DNA of 47,782 nt, taken from positions 1-47,782 of the forward strand of contig JAUQYA010000098.1 in assembly GCA_030837785.1 (NCBI GenBank). Reading direction: 5' to 3'. The stretch is from Albidovulum sp. (GTDB lineage: Bacteria > Pseudomonadota > Alphaproteobacteria > Rhodobacterales > Rhodobacteraceae). Under the pieces are notes generated by a model that did no database searches, had not been told where the DNA came from, and worked only from the letters and a program-made list of their open reading frames with translations. Shown piece after piece: positions 20,134 through 28,472 of this stretch; the first letter of the stretch is position 1, and each line of letters begins with the position of its first letter. The position numbers and the translations under genes are program-made.

Positions 20134-20514
20134 ATGAGCGCACCACGGCTCGAGGGCGCGCGGATCAGCGCCGGGTGCTGGCGGGCTGAGGTCGTCGCGC
20201 CGGCGGGGGCCGCGGCACCGGCCATCGAGGTCTGGCACCGGGAGACCCGGCTGGACGGGGTCGAGACCGGTGCGGCCACCGCGGCCGGGCGGTGGCCGGT
20301 CTCGGTCGCGATTCCGGCCGGCTGTCTGTCGGACGGGGTGCAGACCTTCCTGGTGCGCGAGGCGGGCACCGGCGCGACGCTTGGCCACTTCACCATCGTC
20401 GCCGGTGCGCCGCTCGACTCCGACCTCCGCGCCGAGATCGATCTGCTGCGGGCCGAGCTTGACATGCTGAAGAAGGCCTTCCGCCGCCACTGCGTGGAAA
20501 CCGGCGGCACGTGA
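20134..20514 (+). CDS. Small hypothetical protein with C-terminal coiled coil
   Basis: The 126-residue protein is of unknown function. The first 90 residues look like a beta-sandwich (EVWHRETRLDGVE, AIPAGCLSDGVQTFLVRE). The tail, ADLRAEIDLLRAELDMLKKAF-like from about residue 98, has heptad leucine spacing suggesting a short coiled coil and oligomerisation. It follows the unknown 262-residue gene by 10 bases. I do not recognise its family. Confidence 0.72.
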   Translation: MSAPRLEGARISAGCWRAEVVAPAGAAAPAIEVWHRETRLDGVETGAATAAGRWPVSVAIPAGCLSDGVQTFLVREAGTGATLGHFTIVAGAPLDSDLRAEIDLLRAELDMLKKAFRRHCVETGGT

Positions 20515-20592
20515 CCTGACCGCCCGTGACGCAGCGTCCGGCGTGACCGGCGCCCGCGGCTTTGGCATCGTCGCCGTGCAAGGAGGGCTTCC

Positions 20593-22611
20593 ATGTCGCA
20601 CTACCCGCATCTGCTCGCGCCCCTGGATCTTGGCCATGTGGTCCTGCCCAACCGGGTTCTCATGGGGTCCATGCACACCAACCTTGAAGAGACGAAGGAC
20701 TGGAACCGGGTGGCGGAGTTCTACGCGGCGCGGGCGCGCGGCGGCGTCGGGCTGATGGTCACCGGGGGCATGGCGCCCAGCCGCGAGGGCGGGGTCTTTC
20801 CTGGCGCCGCGGGCCTCTTCACGCCCGCCGACATCGCCAACCACCGGGTGGTGACCGAAAGGGTCCATGCCGAGGGTGGCCGCATCGCCATGCAGATCCT
20901 CCATGCCGGGCGCTATGCCTACGGGGCCGACTGCGTGGCGCCATCGGCGATCCGCTCGCCGATCTCGCCCTTCCCGCCGCGGGAGCTGGACGAGGCGGGG
21001 ATCGAAAGGCAGATCGCCGACATCGCCACCGCCGCGGCCCGGGCGCGCGAGGCAGGCTATGACGGCGTGGAGGTGATGGGGTCCGAAGGCTATTTCCTCA
21101 ACCAGTTCCTCGTCACCCGCACCAACCGGCGGACCGACCGCTGGGGCGGCAGTCCGGAAAACCGCATGCGCCTGCCGCTCGAGGTGGTGCGGCGGGTGCG
21201 GCAGGCGGTGGGGCGGGACTTCATCCTGATCTACCGAATCTCGCTTCTGGACCTCGTGCCCGAGGGGCAGAGCTGGGACGAGGTGGTGACGCTTGCCAGG
21301 GCGGTGGTGGCGGCAGGCGCCTCGATCCTCAACACCGGCATCGGCTGGCACGAGGCGCGGGTGCCGACCATCGCCACTTCGGTTCCCCGCCGCGCCTTCG
21401 CCTGGGTGACGAAAAAGCTGATGGGGCAGGTCTCGATCCCCCTTGTCACCTCGAACCGGATCAACACGCCCGAAGTGGCCGAGGCGGTGCTCGCCGAAGG
21501 CTGCGCCGACATGGTGTCGATGGCGCGCCCGTTCCTGGCCGACCCGGATTTCGTGCGCAAGGCCGCCGAGGGGCGGGCGGAGGAGATCGCCCCCTGCATC
21601 GCCTGCAACCAGGCCTGCCTCGACCACACCTTCGCCGGGAAAATCTCCACCTGCCTCGTCAACCCGCGCGCCTGCCATGAGACCGAGCTTGTGCTGGAGC
21701 CTGCGGCCGCGCCGAAACGGATCGCCGTCGTCGGCGCGGGGCCGGCGGGGCTTGCGGCCGCGCTCGCGCTCGATCGGCGCGGGCACGCGGTCACGCTCTA
21801 TGAGCGGGGGGCGAGCCTTGGCGGCCAGCTGAACCTTGCCCGCCAGGTGCCCGGAAAAGAGGAATTCCACGGCCTCGTCGCGTGGTTCGGGACGATGGTG
21901 GCGAAAAGCGCCATCGCCCTGAACCTCTCCACCGAGGCCACGTCCGACATGCTCGCGGGGTTCGACGAGGTGATCGTCGCCACCGGCGTGCGCCCGCGCG
22001 ACCCGCAGATTGCGGGGCAGGGGGCGGCGAACGTGCTCAGCTACGTCGACGTGCTGGGCGGTGCGCCGGTCGGCGCCCGCGCGGTGATCGTCGGTGCGGG
22101 GGGGATCGGCTTCGACGTCGCCGAATACCTCGCCGAGGCCGGTGACAGCCCGACGCTGCATCTGGAGGAATGGCTCGCCGAATGGGGCGTCACCGACCCG
22201 GCCGCCGCGCGGGGCGGCCTCGCCGAGCCGAGGCCCGGGGCGCCGGCGCGATCGGTCACGCTCCTGCAACGCAAGGCCGAGAAGCCCGGGCGAAAGCTCG
22301 GCAAGACCACCGGCTGGATCCACCGCGCGGCCTTGCAGGCGAAGGGGGTGCAGATGATCGGTGGCGTGAACTACGAGGCCGTGGAACCGGGCGGCCTGCG
22401 CGTCTCGACCGGGCCGGAGCGGGCGGACCCGCGGCTGATCCCCGCCGACACCATCGTCCTTTGTGCCGGGCAGGAAAGCGAACGCGGGCTGGCCGACGAG
22501 CTGATCGCAAGGGGATGTGTTGTCCACGTGATCGGCGGCGCAGATGTAGCGTCAGAACTCGACGCGAAGCGCGCGATCGACCAGGGAACGCGGCTTGCGG
22601 CAAGGCTTTGA
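20593..22611 (+). CDS. fadH: NADPH-dependent 2,4-dienoyl-CoA reductase
   Basis: The 672-residue iron-sulfur flavoenzyme has an Old-Yellow-Enzyme-like TIM barrel, a 4Fe-4S segment and an FAD/NADPH domain. The cluster cysteines are C335, C338, C342 and C354. Y167 and H253 match the catalytic Tyr166 and His252 of E. coli FadH. GAGPAGLAAA at about 381-390 begins the FAD domain. It reduces 2,4-dienoyl-CoA in unsaturated fatty acid beta-oxidation. Related trimethylamine dehydrogenases share this architecture, but the catalytic pair favours FadH. Confidence 0.92.
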   Translation: MSHYPHLLAPLDLGHVVLPNRVLMGSMHTNLEETKDWNRVAEFYAARARGGVGLMVTGGMAPSREGGVFPGAAGLFTPADIANHRVVTERVHAEGGRIAMQILHAGRYAYGADCVAPSAIRSPISPFPPRELDEAGIERQIADIATAAARAREAGYDGVEVMGSEGYFLNQFLVTRTNRRTDRWGGSPENRMRLPLEVVRRVRQAVGRDFILIYRISLLDLVPEGQSWDEVVTLARAVVAAGASILNTGIGWHEARVPTIATSVPRRAFAWVTKKLMGQVSIPLVTSNRINTPEVAEAVLAEGCADMVSMARPFLADPDFVRKAAEGRAEEIAPCIACNQACLDHTFAGKISTCLVNPRACHETELVLEPAAAPKRIAVVGAGPAGLAAALALDRRGHAVTLYERGASLGGQLNLARQVPGKEEFHGLVAWFGTMVAKSAIALNLSTEATSDMLAGFDEVIVATGVRPRDPQIAGQGAANVLSYVDVLGGAPVGARAVIVGAGGIGFDVAEYLAEAGDSPTLHLEEWLAEWGVTDPAAARGGLAEPRPGAPARSVTLLQRKAEKPGRKLGKTTGWIHRAALQAKGVQMIGGVNYEAVEPGGLRVSTGPERADPRLIPADTIVLCAGQESERGLADELIARGCVVHVIGGADVASELDAKRAIDQGTRLAARL

Positions 22612-22703
22612 CCGCACTCTGTTCCATTCCGTAAACGGATCGGCGGATTCTTGCCACTTTGGTTCCCGACAATACCCAAGTGTTGTCCGCCAACCTCCGC
22701 AAT

Positions 22704-22744
22704 ATTGCCCGAATTGCCCGCGATACCCGTCAGCGGCGGGCAAT
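22704..22744. promoter_or_regulatory. ATTGCCCG repeat cluster upstream of the LysR gene
   Basis: ATTGCCCG occurs directly repeated at 22704-22711 and 22713-22720, and inverted as CGGGCAAT at 22737-22744. The second and third copies form a 9-bp inverted repeat (ATTGCCCGC / GCGGGCAAT). It lies 19 bases before the LysR start. It may be an autoregulatory binding site or a leader hairpin. Confidence 0.45.
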
Positions 22745-22762
22745 GTATTTGACGGGTGCACA

Positions 22763-23668
22763 ATGGACCGACTGACGGAAATGGAGGCTTTTGCCACCGT
22801 CGTAGACCAGGGGGGGTTTACGGATGCCGCAAAGAAGATGGGGATTTCGAAATCCGCCGTCTCGAAACATGTCTCTTCGCTTGAAGCGCGTCTTGGGGCG
22901 CGGCTTCTGAACCGCACGACGCGCCGGGTGTCGCCGACCGAGATCGGTCTGGCCTACTACGACCGGGCGCGGCGGGTGCTGAACGACGCGGGCGAGGCCG
23001 ACGCGCTGGTGACCTCGATGCAGTCGGCGCCATCCGGGCTCCTGCGCATTTCGGTCGCGACCGACTTCGGGGTGAACCTCCTGTCGCCGATCCTCGGGGA
23101 TTTCCTCCTGGAATACCCCGACATCACCGTGAACATGGTCCTGAACAACCGCTATGTGGAGCTGATCTCGGAAGGCTTCGACATGGCGATCCGGGTGGGG
23201 GAGCTGGAAGATTCCACGCTCCGTGCCCGCAAGCTGACTGAAACCGTCAAGCGCATGGTCGGCTCGCCGTCCTATTTCGACAAATACGGCCGCCCCGCGA
23301 AGATCGACGACCTGAACGAACACAAGCTTCTGCATTATTCCAACCAGGCGTCGGGGAACGTCTGGAAGATCACCGCGCCCTCGGGGGAAAAACGGCAGGT
23401 GCGCACCGCCGGCTGGCTGACGGTGAACGACGGCCAGTCGCTTCTCAATGCCGCGATCTCGGGCCTTGGCATCGCCTACCTGCCCTCGTTCCTCTATGCC
23501 GAGGCGATGAAGCAGGGCTCCGTCGTCGACGCGGTCCCGGACCTTCCGGTGGAGACGCTGGGGATCTACGCGGTCTACCCGCCGGGCCGGTTCACCCAGC
23601 CCAAGGTCCGCGCGTTCATCGACTTCCTCGCCCAGGCCTTCGCCGACAAGGGGCCGGACGCCTGGTAG
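22763..23668 (+). CDS. LysR-family transcriptional regulator
   Basis: The 301-residue regulator has an N-terminal HTH (about residues 1-60, FTDAAKKMGISKSAVSKHVSSLE) and a LysR substrate-binding domain (about 90-290). I chose the ATG at 22763, giving the canonical MDRLTEMEAFATVV start; upstream codons are open but overlap fadH and look non-coding. Its target is unknown: it is not divergent from any gene and is separated from fadH by 151 bases of lower-GC sequence containing repeats. The sequence is of the CrgA/AaeR-like group. Confidence 0.88.
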   Translation: MDRLTEMEAFATVVDQGGFTDAAKKMGISKSAVSKHVSSLEARLGARLLNRTTRRVSPTEIGLAYYDRARRVLNDAGEADALVTSMQSAPSGLLRISVATDFGVNLLSPILGDFLLEYPDITVNMVLNNRYVELISEGFDMAIRVGELEDSTLRARKLTETVKRMVGSPSYFDKYGRPAKIDDLNEHKLLHYSNQASGNVWKITAPSGEKRQVRTAGWLTVNDGQSLLNAAISGLGIAYLPSFLYAEAMKQGSVVDAVPDLPVETLGIYAVYPPGRFTQPKVRAFIDFLAQAFADKGPDAW

Positions 23669-23710
23669 GCTCGGCGTTTCGGCAAAAAGGGTCGAGGGTA
23701 ACGGAAGACG

Positions 23711-24640
23711 TCAGCGGGTCGAGGTGATCATCGCCTCGACCCTTCTGTTCTGGCTCCGCCCTTCGGGCGTGAGGTTCGAGGCAAGCGGGCTCAGGTATCC
23801 CACGCCGTCCGCCGTCAGCTGCGCCGGGTTCACCCCATGCAGCGACACAAGCCGATCCACTACCGACTGCGCGCGCTTGCGCGACACCGCGACGTTGGCG
23901 GTCAGAGTGCCTTCGGCATCGGTGTGGCCGACAAGTGCGATGGCCTTGCCGGGGTTTGCCCTCAGGAAGTCCGCCAGCGCGTCGAGCGAGGGGAAGTCCT
24001 CTCCTCCAAGCTCGGTCGAGCCGGTGGCGAAGCGCAGGTCGCCCAGCACGACCTTGCCGTTGGCGACGAGCTGGTCGGCCAGCGAGTCGGGCGAGGGCGC
24101 GGTTTCCTCAGGGCTGAATTCGGCGGCGGCGATGGGAAGGGGCTGCGCCAGCGCCGCCCCGACCCGGGTCATCTGGACATAGCCGCTGTCGGAGGACTTG
24201 CTGACCAGAAGGCTCACGTAATCCGGAGTGCCGCCGGTGTCGCGCCGGGCCGACAGGAAACGGTAGTCGCCAAGGTCGACGTGCATTTCCGGCTCGGGCA
24301 GGCAGGGCGTCGCGAAGCGGAAGTCGAAGCCGCCGCAATCGTCGGTGGCGCACTCGAAGAGGATATCGAAGCCTTCGCGGCCAAGCTGGTCGCGCAGCGT
24401 GGCAAGAAGCCCCATCGTGGTGACGCTGCCATCGCGAACCCGCCAGGCCGTCTGTGTGACCTCACCCTCGGTGCGGAGGGTTTCAACCCGCCCGTCCCGC
24501 CACGGGCCGACCGGCAGGGCATAGCTGCCCATCGCGCTCTGGTCCTCGGCCGTGCGCATCGCCGAGGGCGGCAGCGAGAGGGTGGGTGCCGCCTCGGCGG
24601 CGGGGGCAAGGATCAGAAGGGCAAGCGCCAGCGCCCTCAT
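23711..24640 (-). CDS. OmpA-family outer-envelope protein
   Basis: The 309-residue exported protein has a signal peptide (about residues 1-19). The C-terminal OmpA-like peptidoglycan-binding domain (about 195-309) contains FATGSTEL, GHTDAEGT and SRKRAQSVVDRL. The N-terminal region contains two cysteine pairs (ECATDDC and later CLPEP). I chose the ATG at 24640, which overlaps the AhpD-like gene by 4 bases; the longer open frame upstream is Arg-rich and non-coding. Likely a periplasmic or outer-membrane anchor, last in a four-gene unit. Confidence 0.85.
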   Translation of the reverse strand: MRALALALLILAPAAEAAPTLSLPPSAMRTAEDQSAMGSYALPVGPWRDGRVETLRTEGEVTQTAWRVRDGSVTTMGLLATLRDQLGREGFDILFECATDDCGGFDFRFATPCLPEPEMHVDLGDYRFLSARRDTGGTPDYVSLLVSKSSDSGYVQMTRVGAALAQPLPIAAAEFSPEETAPSPDSLADQLVANGKVVLGDLRFATGSTELGGEDFPSLDALADFLRANPGKAIALVGHTDAEGTLTANVAVSRKRAQSVVDRLVSLHGVNPAQLTADGVGYLSPLASNLTPEGRSQNRRVEAMITSTR

Positions 24641-25212
24641 CGGTGTGCCCCGTGATATTCGGCGTTGGGTTCCATCGCCGTGGCGGAGGCGATGCGGTTG
24701 GTCATGTTGAAAAAGCCGGTGACCGAGGCGATGTCCCAGATGTCCCGGTCGGTGAAGCCGGCGTCGCGCAGCGCCTTGCGGTCGGCCTCCTCGACCTTCG
24801 AGGAGGCGAGGGTGAGCTTTTCGGCAAATTCCAGCATCGCCCGCTGTTTCGGCGTCAGTGGCGCCACGCGCCAGTTCATCACCAGCGCCTCGCCGAGTGT
24901 CGGATCGCCGGACAGTTCGCGCACGGCCGCGCCGTGGGCGACCTGGCAATACCAGCAGCGGTTGAGCGAGGAGACCGCGACCGCTATCATCTCGCGTTCA
25001 AGCTTCGAAAGCCCGCTCGGCGCCAGCATCAGGTTGTTGTAGATCGCGGTGAAGGCGTTGAGCTTGTCGACGTCAAAGGCATAGGCCCTGAGCACGTTCG
25101 GCACGAGCCCGAGTTTCTCGGTGCAGATGTCGAAATACTTCCGGGTGGCGTCCGGAAGCGGCCTGATCATCGGAAGATCAAGCGCCGTGGGGCTTTGGCC
25201 GTCGTCCTTCAC
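24637..25212 (-). CDS. Peroxidase-related / carboxymuconolactone decarboxylase-family protein
   Basis: The 191-residue protein is of the AhpD-like fold. C86, C89 and H93 form the CxxCxxxH redox motif (CWYCQVAH) of alkylhydroperoxidases. I chose the GTG at 25212, which starts the conserved segment leading to LPMIRPLPDATRKYFD; an ATG at 25287 would extend it 25 residues across the GNAT 3' end. The exact substrate is unknown; members often detoxify peroxides. Overlap with the OmpA-like start suggests cotranslation. Confidence 0.83.
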   Translation of the reverse strand: MKDDGQSPTALDLPMIRPLPDATRKYFDICTEKLGLVPNVLRAYAFDVDKLNAFTAIYNNLMLAPSGLSKLEREMIAVAVSSLNRCWYCQVAHGAAVRELSGDPTLGEALVMNWRVAPLTPKQRAMLEFAEKLTLASSKVEEADRKALRDAGFTDRDIWDIASVTGFFNMTNRIASATAMEPNAEYHGAHR

Positions 25213-25234
25213 TGCTCCGCTTGCCTCTTGGGGG

Positions 25235-25939
25235 TTATTTTGAGCGGTAGTGATACTGTCCCACAATCTCCATCGCGAGGGAAGCATAGAGAGCGTTGGC
25301 GGCGCCGTTGGCTTCGGTCACCAGCACGGAAAACCGTTTTGCGCCATGATCTTGGGCCCAATGGGCGGCGGTCCGCATGATCTTGACGGCGGATCCTTGC
25401 CGACGCAGCCCGGGCGCGATGTGGAGCGCGTGCAGCATCGCCCTTTCGCCGGCAATCGCGACGAAGGCCACGCCCGCGGCGCGGTCGCTGACGCGGCCGA
25501 GAATGGCGGTCTTCGGGCCGCCCGCGCGCTCCATCACCGCGATCCGATCGGGCCCGATGCCACCCTCGGCCCAGAGATCGCGCATGATCGCCAGGGGCGG
25601 CCAGACCGCGAAACCGGCCATCGGGTCGGCGGGCTGGGCCGCGAGCGTGGCGGTGGCACATTCATAGACGTTCACCGGGTCCTTCACCCGGTAGCCGCGC
25701 GCGGCCAGCGCCGCGTCGAGCGCATCCTCGCCCGGCCGGATCAGGAAGAGCGGCGGCTGGCCCAGCCTCGCCTGCATCCGTTCGGCGGCGTCGATGTCGT
25801 CTTCTGTCCAGTGGCCGTTGGCGGTCGCCGCCGAGACGCGCTGGCCGCCGCCTTTGCCCTCGCGCACGGTGAAGGTGCCGGCCGGATGGCGGGCCGCGGC
25901 GGGCCAGGTCGCGTCGGTCACGGCGAGGAAGCCGGTCAC
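25235..25939 (-). CDS. GNAT-family N-acetyltransferase
   Basis: The 234-residue protein has a C-terminal GNAT core with the acetyl-CoA-binding motif LRRQGSAVKIMRTAAHWAQ near 185-205 (R/Q-x-x-G-x-A-like pattern). The first 90 residues, with DALDAALAARGYRV, match the N-terminal GNAT-like domain seen in YncA-related proteins. The target is unknown. It overlaps the upstream CinA-like gene by ATGA. Confidence 0.8.
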   Translation of the reverse strand: MTGFLAVTDATWPAAARHPAGTFTVREGKGGGQRVSAATANGHWTEDDIDAAERMQARLGQPPLFLIRPGEDALDAALAARGYRVKDPVNVYECATATLAAQPADPMAGFAVWPPLAIMRDLWAEGGIGPDRIAVMERAGGPKTAILGRVSDRAAGVAFVAIAGERAMLHALHIAPGLRRQGSAVKIMRTAAHWAQDHGAKRFSVLVTEANGAANALYASLAMEIVGQYHYRSK

Positions 25940-26667
25940 GCCCCGTCACCGGGGAAGAGCGCGGCCAGCCGGCCGATCGCGGCGTCGATCCGGGCCGCGT
26001 CGGTGCCGCGCACGACGATGTTGGTGCCGTAGGCGCCATTCTGGATGAACGGGTAGGAGCCGAAGCTGAGATCGTCGAACTCGGCCGCCAGCGCCCCGAG
26101 CGGCTCGGCGATCATGCCTTCGCCCCGGTCCACGCGCAGCGTCTGGCTGAGAACCGGCCTGCCGCCGGTGAGCCGGGGCAAGAGCGAGGCGACCATCGCC
26201 TTGAAGATGTCGGGCACGCCGGCCATGACATGCACGTTTTCAAGGCTGAAACCCGGTGCGGCCGAGATCGGGTTGTCGATGAGAAGCGCGCCTTCGGGGA
26301 TGCGGGCCATGCGCTGGCGGGCGGCGTTGAACTCCAGCCCCGCACGGTCGTAATGGGCGGCGAGGATGGCGCGGGCGTCGTCGCGGACGGCAAGCGCCGT
26401 GCCGAAGGCCGCCGCCACCGCGTCGGCGGTGATGTCGTCATGGGTCGGGCCGATGCCGCCCGAGGTGAAGACCTGGGCGTAACCCGCGCGCAGCGCGTTC
26501 ACCGCCGCCACGATCGCCGCGGTCTCGTCGGCGACCACGCGCACCTCCTTCAGGTCGATGCCGATGCGGGTCAGTTCCCCGGCAAGGTAGTGCATGTTGG
26601 CGTCGCGGGTGCGGCCGGACAGGATCTCGTCCCCGATGATCAGGATCGCGGCGGTCGGGTTGGACAT
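25936..26667 (-). CDS. CinA/MoaB-type molybdopterin-binding-domain protein
   Basis: The 243-residue protein consists of a MoCF_biosynth domain with GDEILSGRTRDAN at about 12-24 and FTSGGIGPTHDDIT near residue 70. The family is related to MogA and to the N-terminal domain of CinA. It lacks the C-terminal deamidase domain of CinA, so it is a short paralogue. Suggested roles include FAD/ADP-ribose pyrophosphatase or molybdopterin-related chemistry; I cannot choose. It begins the four-gene minus-strand unit. Confidence 0.87.
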   Translation of the reverse strand: MSNPTAAILIIGDEILSGRTRDANMHYLAGELTRIGIDLKEVRVVADETAAIVAAVNALRAGYAQVFTSGGIGPTHDDITADAVAAAFGTALAVRDDARAILAAHYDRAGLEFNAARQRMARIPEGALLIDNPISAAPGFSLENVHVMAGVPDIFKAMVASLLPRLTGGRPVLSQTLRVDRGEGMIAEPLGALAAEFDDLSFGSYPFIQNGAYGTNIVVRGTDAARIDAAIGRLAALFPGDGA

Positions 26668-26784
26668 GGCTCACCTCTTTGTCACCAGCTATAGGCAAGG
26701 GCCGCGCCCCGCGGAAGCCCCGGCACTGGCCAAAGCGGGCGTCGTTGACTATCTAGGCGCTGAACAAAGCCGAAGGAGGGGCCG

Positions 26785-27591
26785 GTGGACGATCCGCGCG
26801 GCCGTCTGACGAAGGACGGAATCAGGATTCACGAGCCCGGCGATTTCGCGGGCATGCATGCGGCCGGCCAGCTTGCCGCGCGGATTCTCGACGAGGTCGG
26901 GGCGCTGGTGGAGCCCGGCGTGGCGACCGAGGCGCTCGACGCCTTCATCGAGGAACGGGTGAACGCCGCCGGGGCAAAATCCGCCACCATCGGCTATCGC
27001 GGCTATCAGCATGCTTCGTGCATTTCCGTGAACCATGTCGTCTGCCACGGCATTCCGGGACCGAAGGTGCTGAAGGACGGCGACATCCTGAACATCGACG
27101 TCACCGTGATCCTCGACGGCTGGTATGGCGATACCAGCCGGATGTATGTCGCGGGCACGCTTCCCCGGAAGGCCGAGCGGCTGGTCCAGGTCACCCATGA
27201 CGCGCTGATGCTGGGCATCGAGGCCGTCCGGCCTGGCAACACCTTCGGCGACATCGGCCACGCGATCCAGTCCTATGTGGAGGCGCAGCGGATGAGCGTG
27301 GTGCGCGACTTCTGTGGCCACGGGCTTGGTCGGGTGTTTCACGCACCCCCGAACGTGCTGCACTACGGCCGCCCGGGTGCCGGGCCGAAGCTCGAGGAAG
27401 GGATGTTCTTCACCATCGAGCCGATGGTGAACCTCGGCCGCCCGGAAACCAAGGTGCTGGCCGACGACTGGACGGCGGTTACCCGCGACAAGTCGCTGTC
27501 GGCGCAGTTCGAGCACTCCGTGGGCGTCACGGCGGACGGCTGCGAGATTTTCACCCTCTCGCCGGCCGGCCGGTTCTGGCCGACGCGCTGA
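26785..27591 (+). CDS. map: Type I methionine aminopeptidase
   Basis: The 268-residue enzyme removes initiator methionine. Metal ligands expected for the family are present: D105, D116, H179, E212 and E243. The start is a GTG at 26785 preceded by the strong ribosome-binding sequence GGAGGG (26775-26780). The length fits proteobacterial type Ia enzymes. It is divergent from the CinA-like gene and convergent with the N-formylglutamate amidohydrolase gene. Confidence 0.95.
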   Translation: MDDPRGRLTKDGIRIHEPGDFAGMHAAGQLAARILDEVGALVEPGVATEALDAFIEERVNAAGAKSATIGYRGYQHASCISVNHVVCHGIPGPKVLKDGDILNIDVTVILDGWYGDTSRMYVAGTLPRKAERLVQVTHDALMLGIEAVRPGNTFGDIGHAIQSYVEAQRMSVVRDFCGHGLGRVFHAPPNVLHYGRPGAGPKLEEGMFFTIEPMVNLGRPETKVLADDWTAVTRDKSLSAQFEHSVGVTADGCEIFTLSPAGRFWPTR

Positions 27592-27596
27592 CGCGT

Positions 27597-28340
27597 TCAG
27601 AGGCCGGACCCGGCAAGCGCCGCTTCAAGGAGGGGCGCGAGCCGGTCGGCCCAGGCGATCTGGCCGTCCTCTGAGCGGATCAGGTCATGACGAATCTCGA
27701 TCAGCACGTTCGGCCGGCCCTGCCGCAGCGCGTGACGGTCGATCGCATCGCCTTCGAGATGGCCGCCGTAGGGCTCGTTCTCGCCCACGCAGAGATCGGG
27801 CTCCGCCCTGAGCCGGTCGAGAAGGCCAAGCGCAAGCCGCGGGTCGAGATGCGAATAGAGCACTCCCACCTGCCAGGGCCGGTCGGGGCCGCCGGAAAGC
27901 CGCGGGGTGAAGCTGTGGATGGCGCAGATCACCGTGTCGCCGCGCCGCGCCGCGAGGCGTTCCAGCGCGTCGTGATAGGGCCGGTGGAACGCGGCCAGCC
28001 GCCGCTCGACCTCGGCCGCGTCGACATGGCGGTTCACCGGGATGATCGTGCCGTCATAGAGCTTCATCACCAGCGTCGGGTCATCCTCGCCCCGGTTGGG
28101 GTCGATGACGAGGCGGGAGAAATCGCTGAGGATCGCCGGCGCGTCGAGCCGTTCGGCAAGGTGCCGCGTCACGCCCGCGGCACCGATGTCGTAGGCGATG
28201 TGGCGTTCCATGTCGGCGGGTGCGATGCCGAGGCTGCCGCCGCCGACACAGTCCGGCACGCGGTTGGTGGCATGATCGCAGGTGATCAGCCAGCGCGACG
28301 GCCGGCCGGCACCGAGAATGTGAAAAGGCTCTGTGGTCAT
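27597..28340 (-). CDS. N-formylglutamate amidohydrolase-family protein
   Basis: The 247-residue protein belongs to the FGase/HutG-type family, which cleaves N-formyl-glutamate to glutamate and formate. Conserved segments include CDHATNRVP near residue 20 and AIHSFTPRLSG near 150, with probable zinc ligands among the histidines. No hut genes adjoin it, so a role in histidine degradation is uncertain. It sits between map and pyk and converges on map with 5 bases between stops. Confidence 0.85.
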   Translation of the reverse strand: MTTEPFHILGAGRPSRWLITCDHATNRVPDCVGGGSLGIAPADMERHIAYDIGAAGVTRHLAERLDAPAILSDFSRLVIDPNRGEDDPTLVMKLYDGTIIPVNRHVDAAEVERRLAAFHRPYHDALERLAARRGDTVICAIHSFTPRLSGGPDRPWQVGVLYSHLDPRLALGLLDRLRAEPDLCVGENEPYGGHLEGDAIDRHALRQGRPNVLIEIRHDLIRSEDGQIAWADRLAPLLEAALAGSGL

Positions 28341-28443
28341 CGCGTTTTTCGTCGTTCGGCAACGAAAGATCGTTTAGACCGAGAAGGATGAAAGCGCCAG
28401 TTGCCGTAGTCACGGTTTTCGGCCATAGAGCATTCGGGCGCTG

Positions 28444-28457
28444 CGTTAGCGCAAACA
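28444..28457. promoter_or_regulatory. Candidate CceR-type operator upstream of pyk
   Basis: CGTTAGCGCAAACA matches the palindrome TGTTAGCGCTAACA that I recall for CceR/AkgR, a LacI-type regulator of central carbon metabolism in Rhodobacter, with the central GTTAGCGC exact and two mismatches. It lies 15 bases before the pyk start codon and just before an AAGGA ribosome-binding site, so binding would block transcription or initiation. Confidence 0.5.
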
Positions 28458-28472
28458 CGAAGGAACCCACGG

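Noticed and set aside
19909..22527. An 872-residue open frame opposite fadH
   Set aside because: Antisense to a gene with complete catalytic and cluster residues; no domain of its own.
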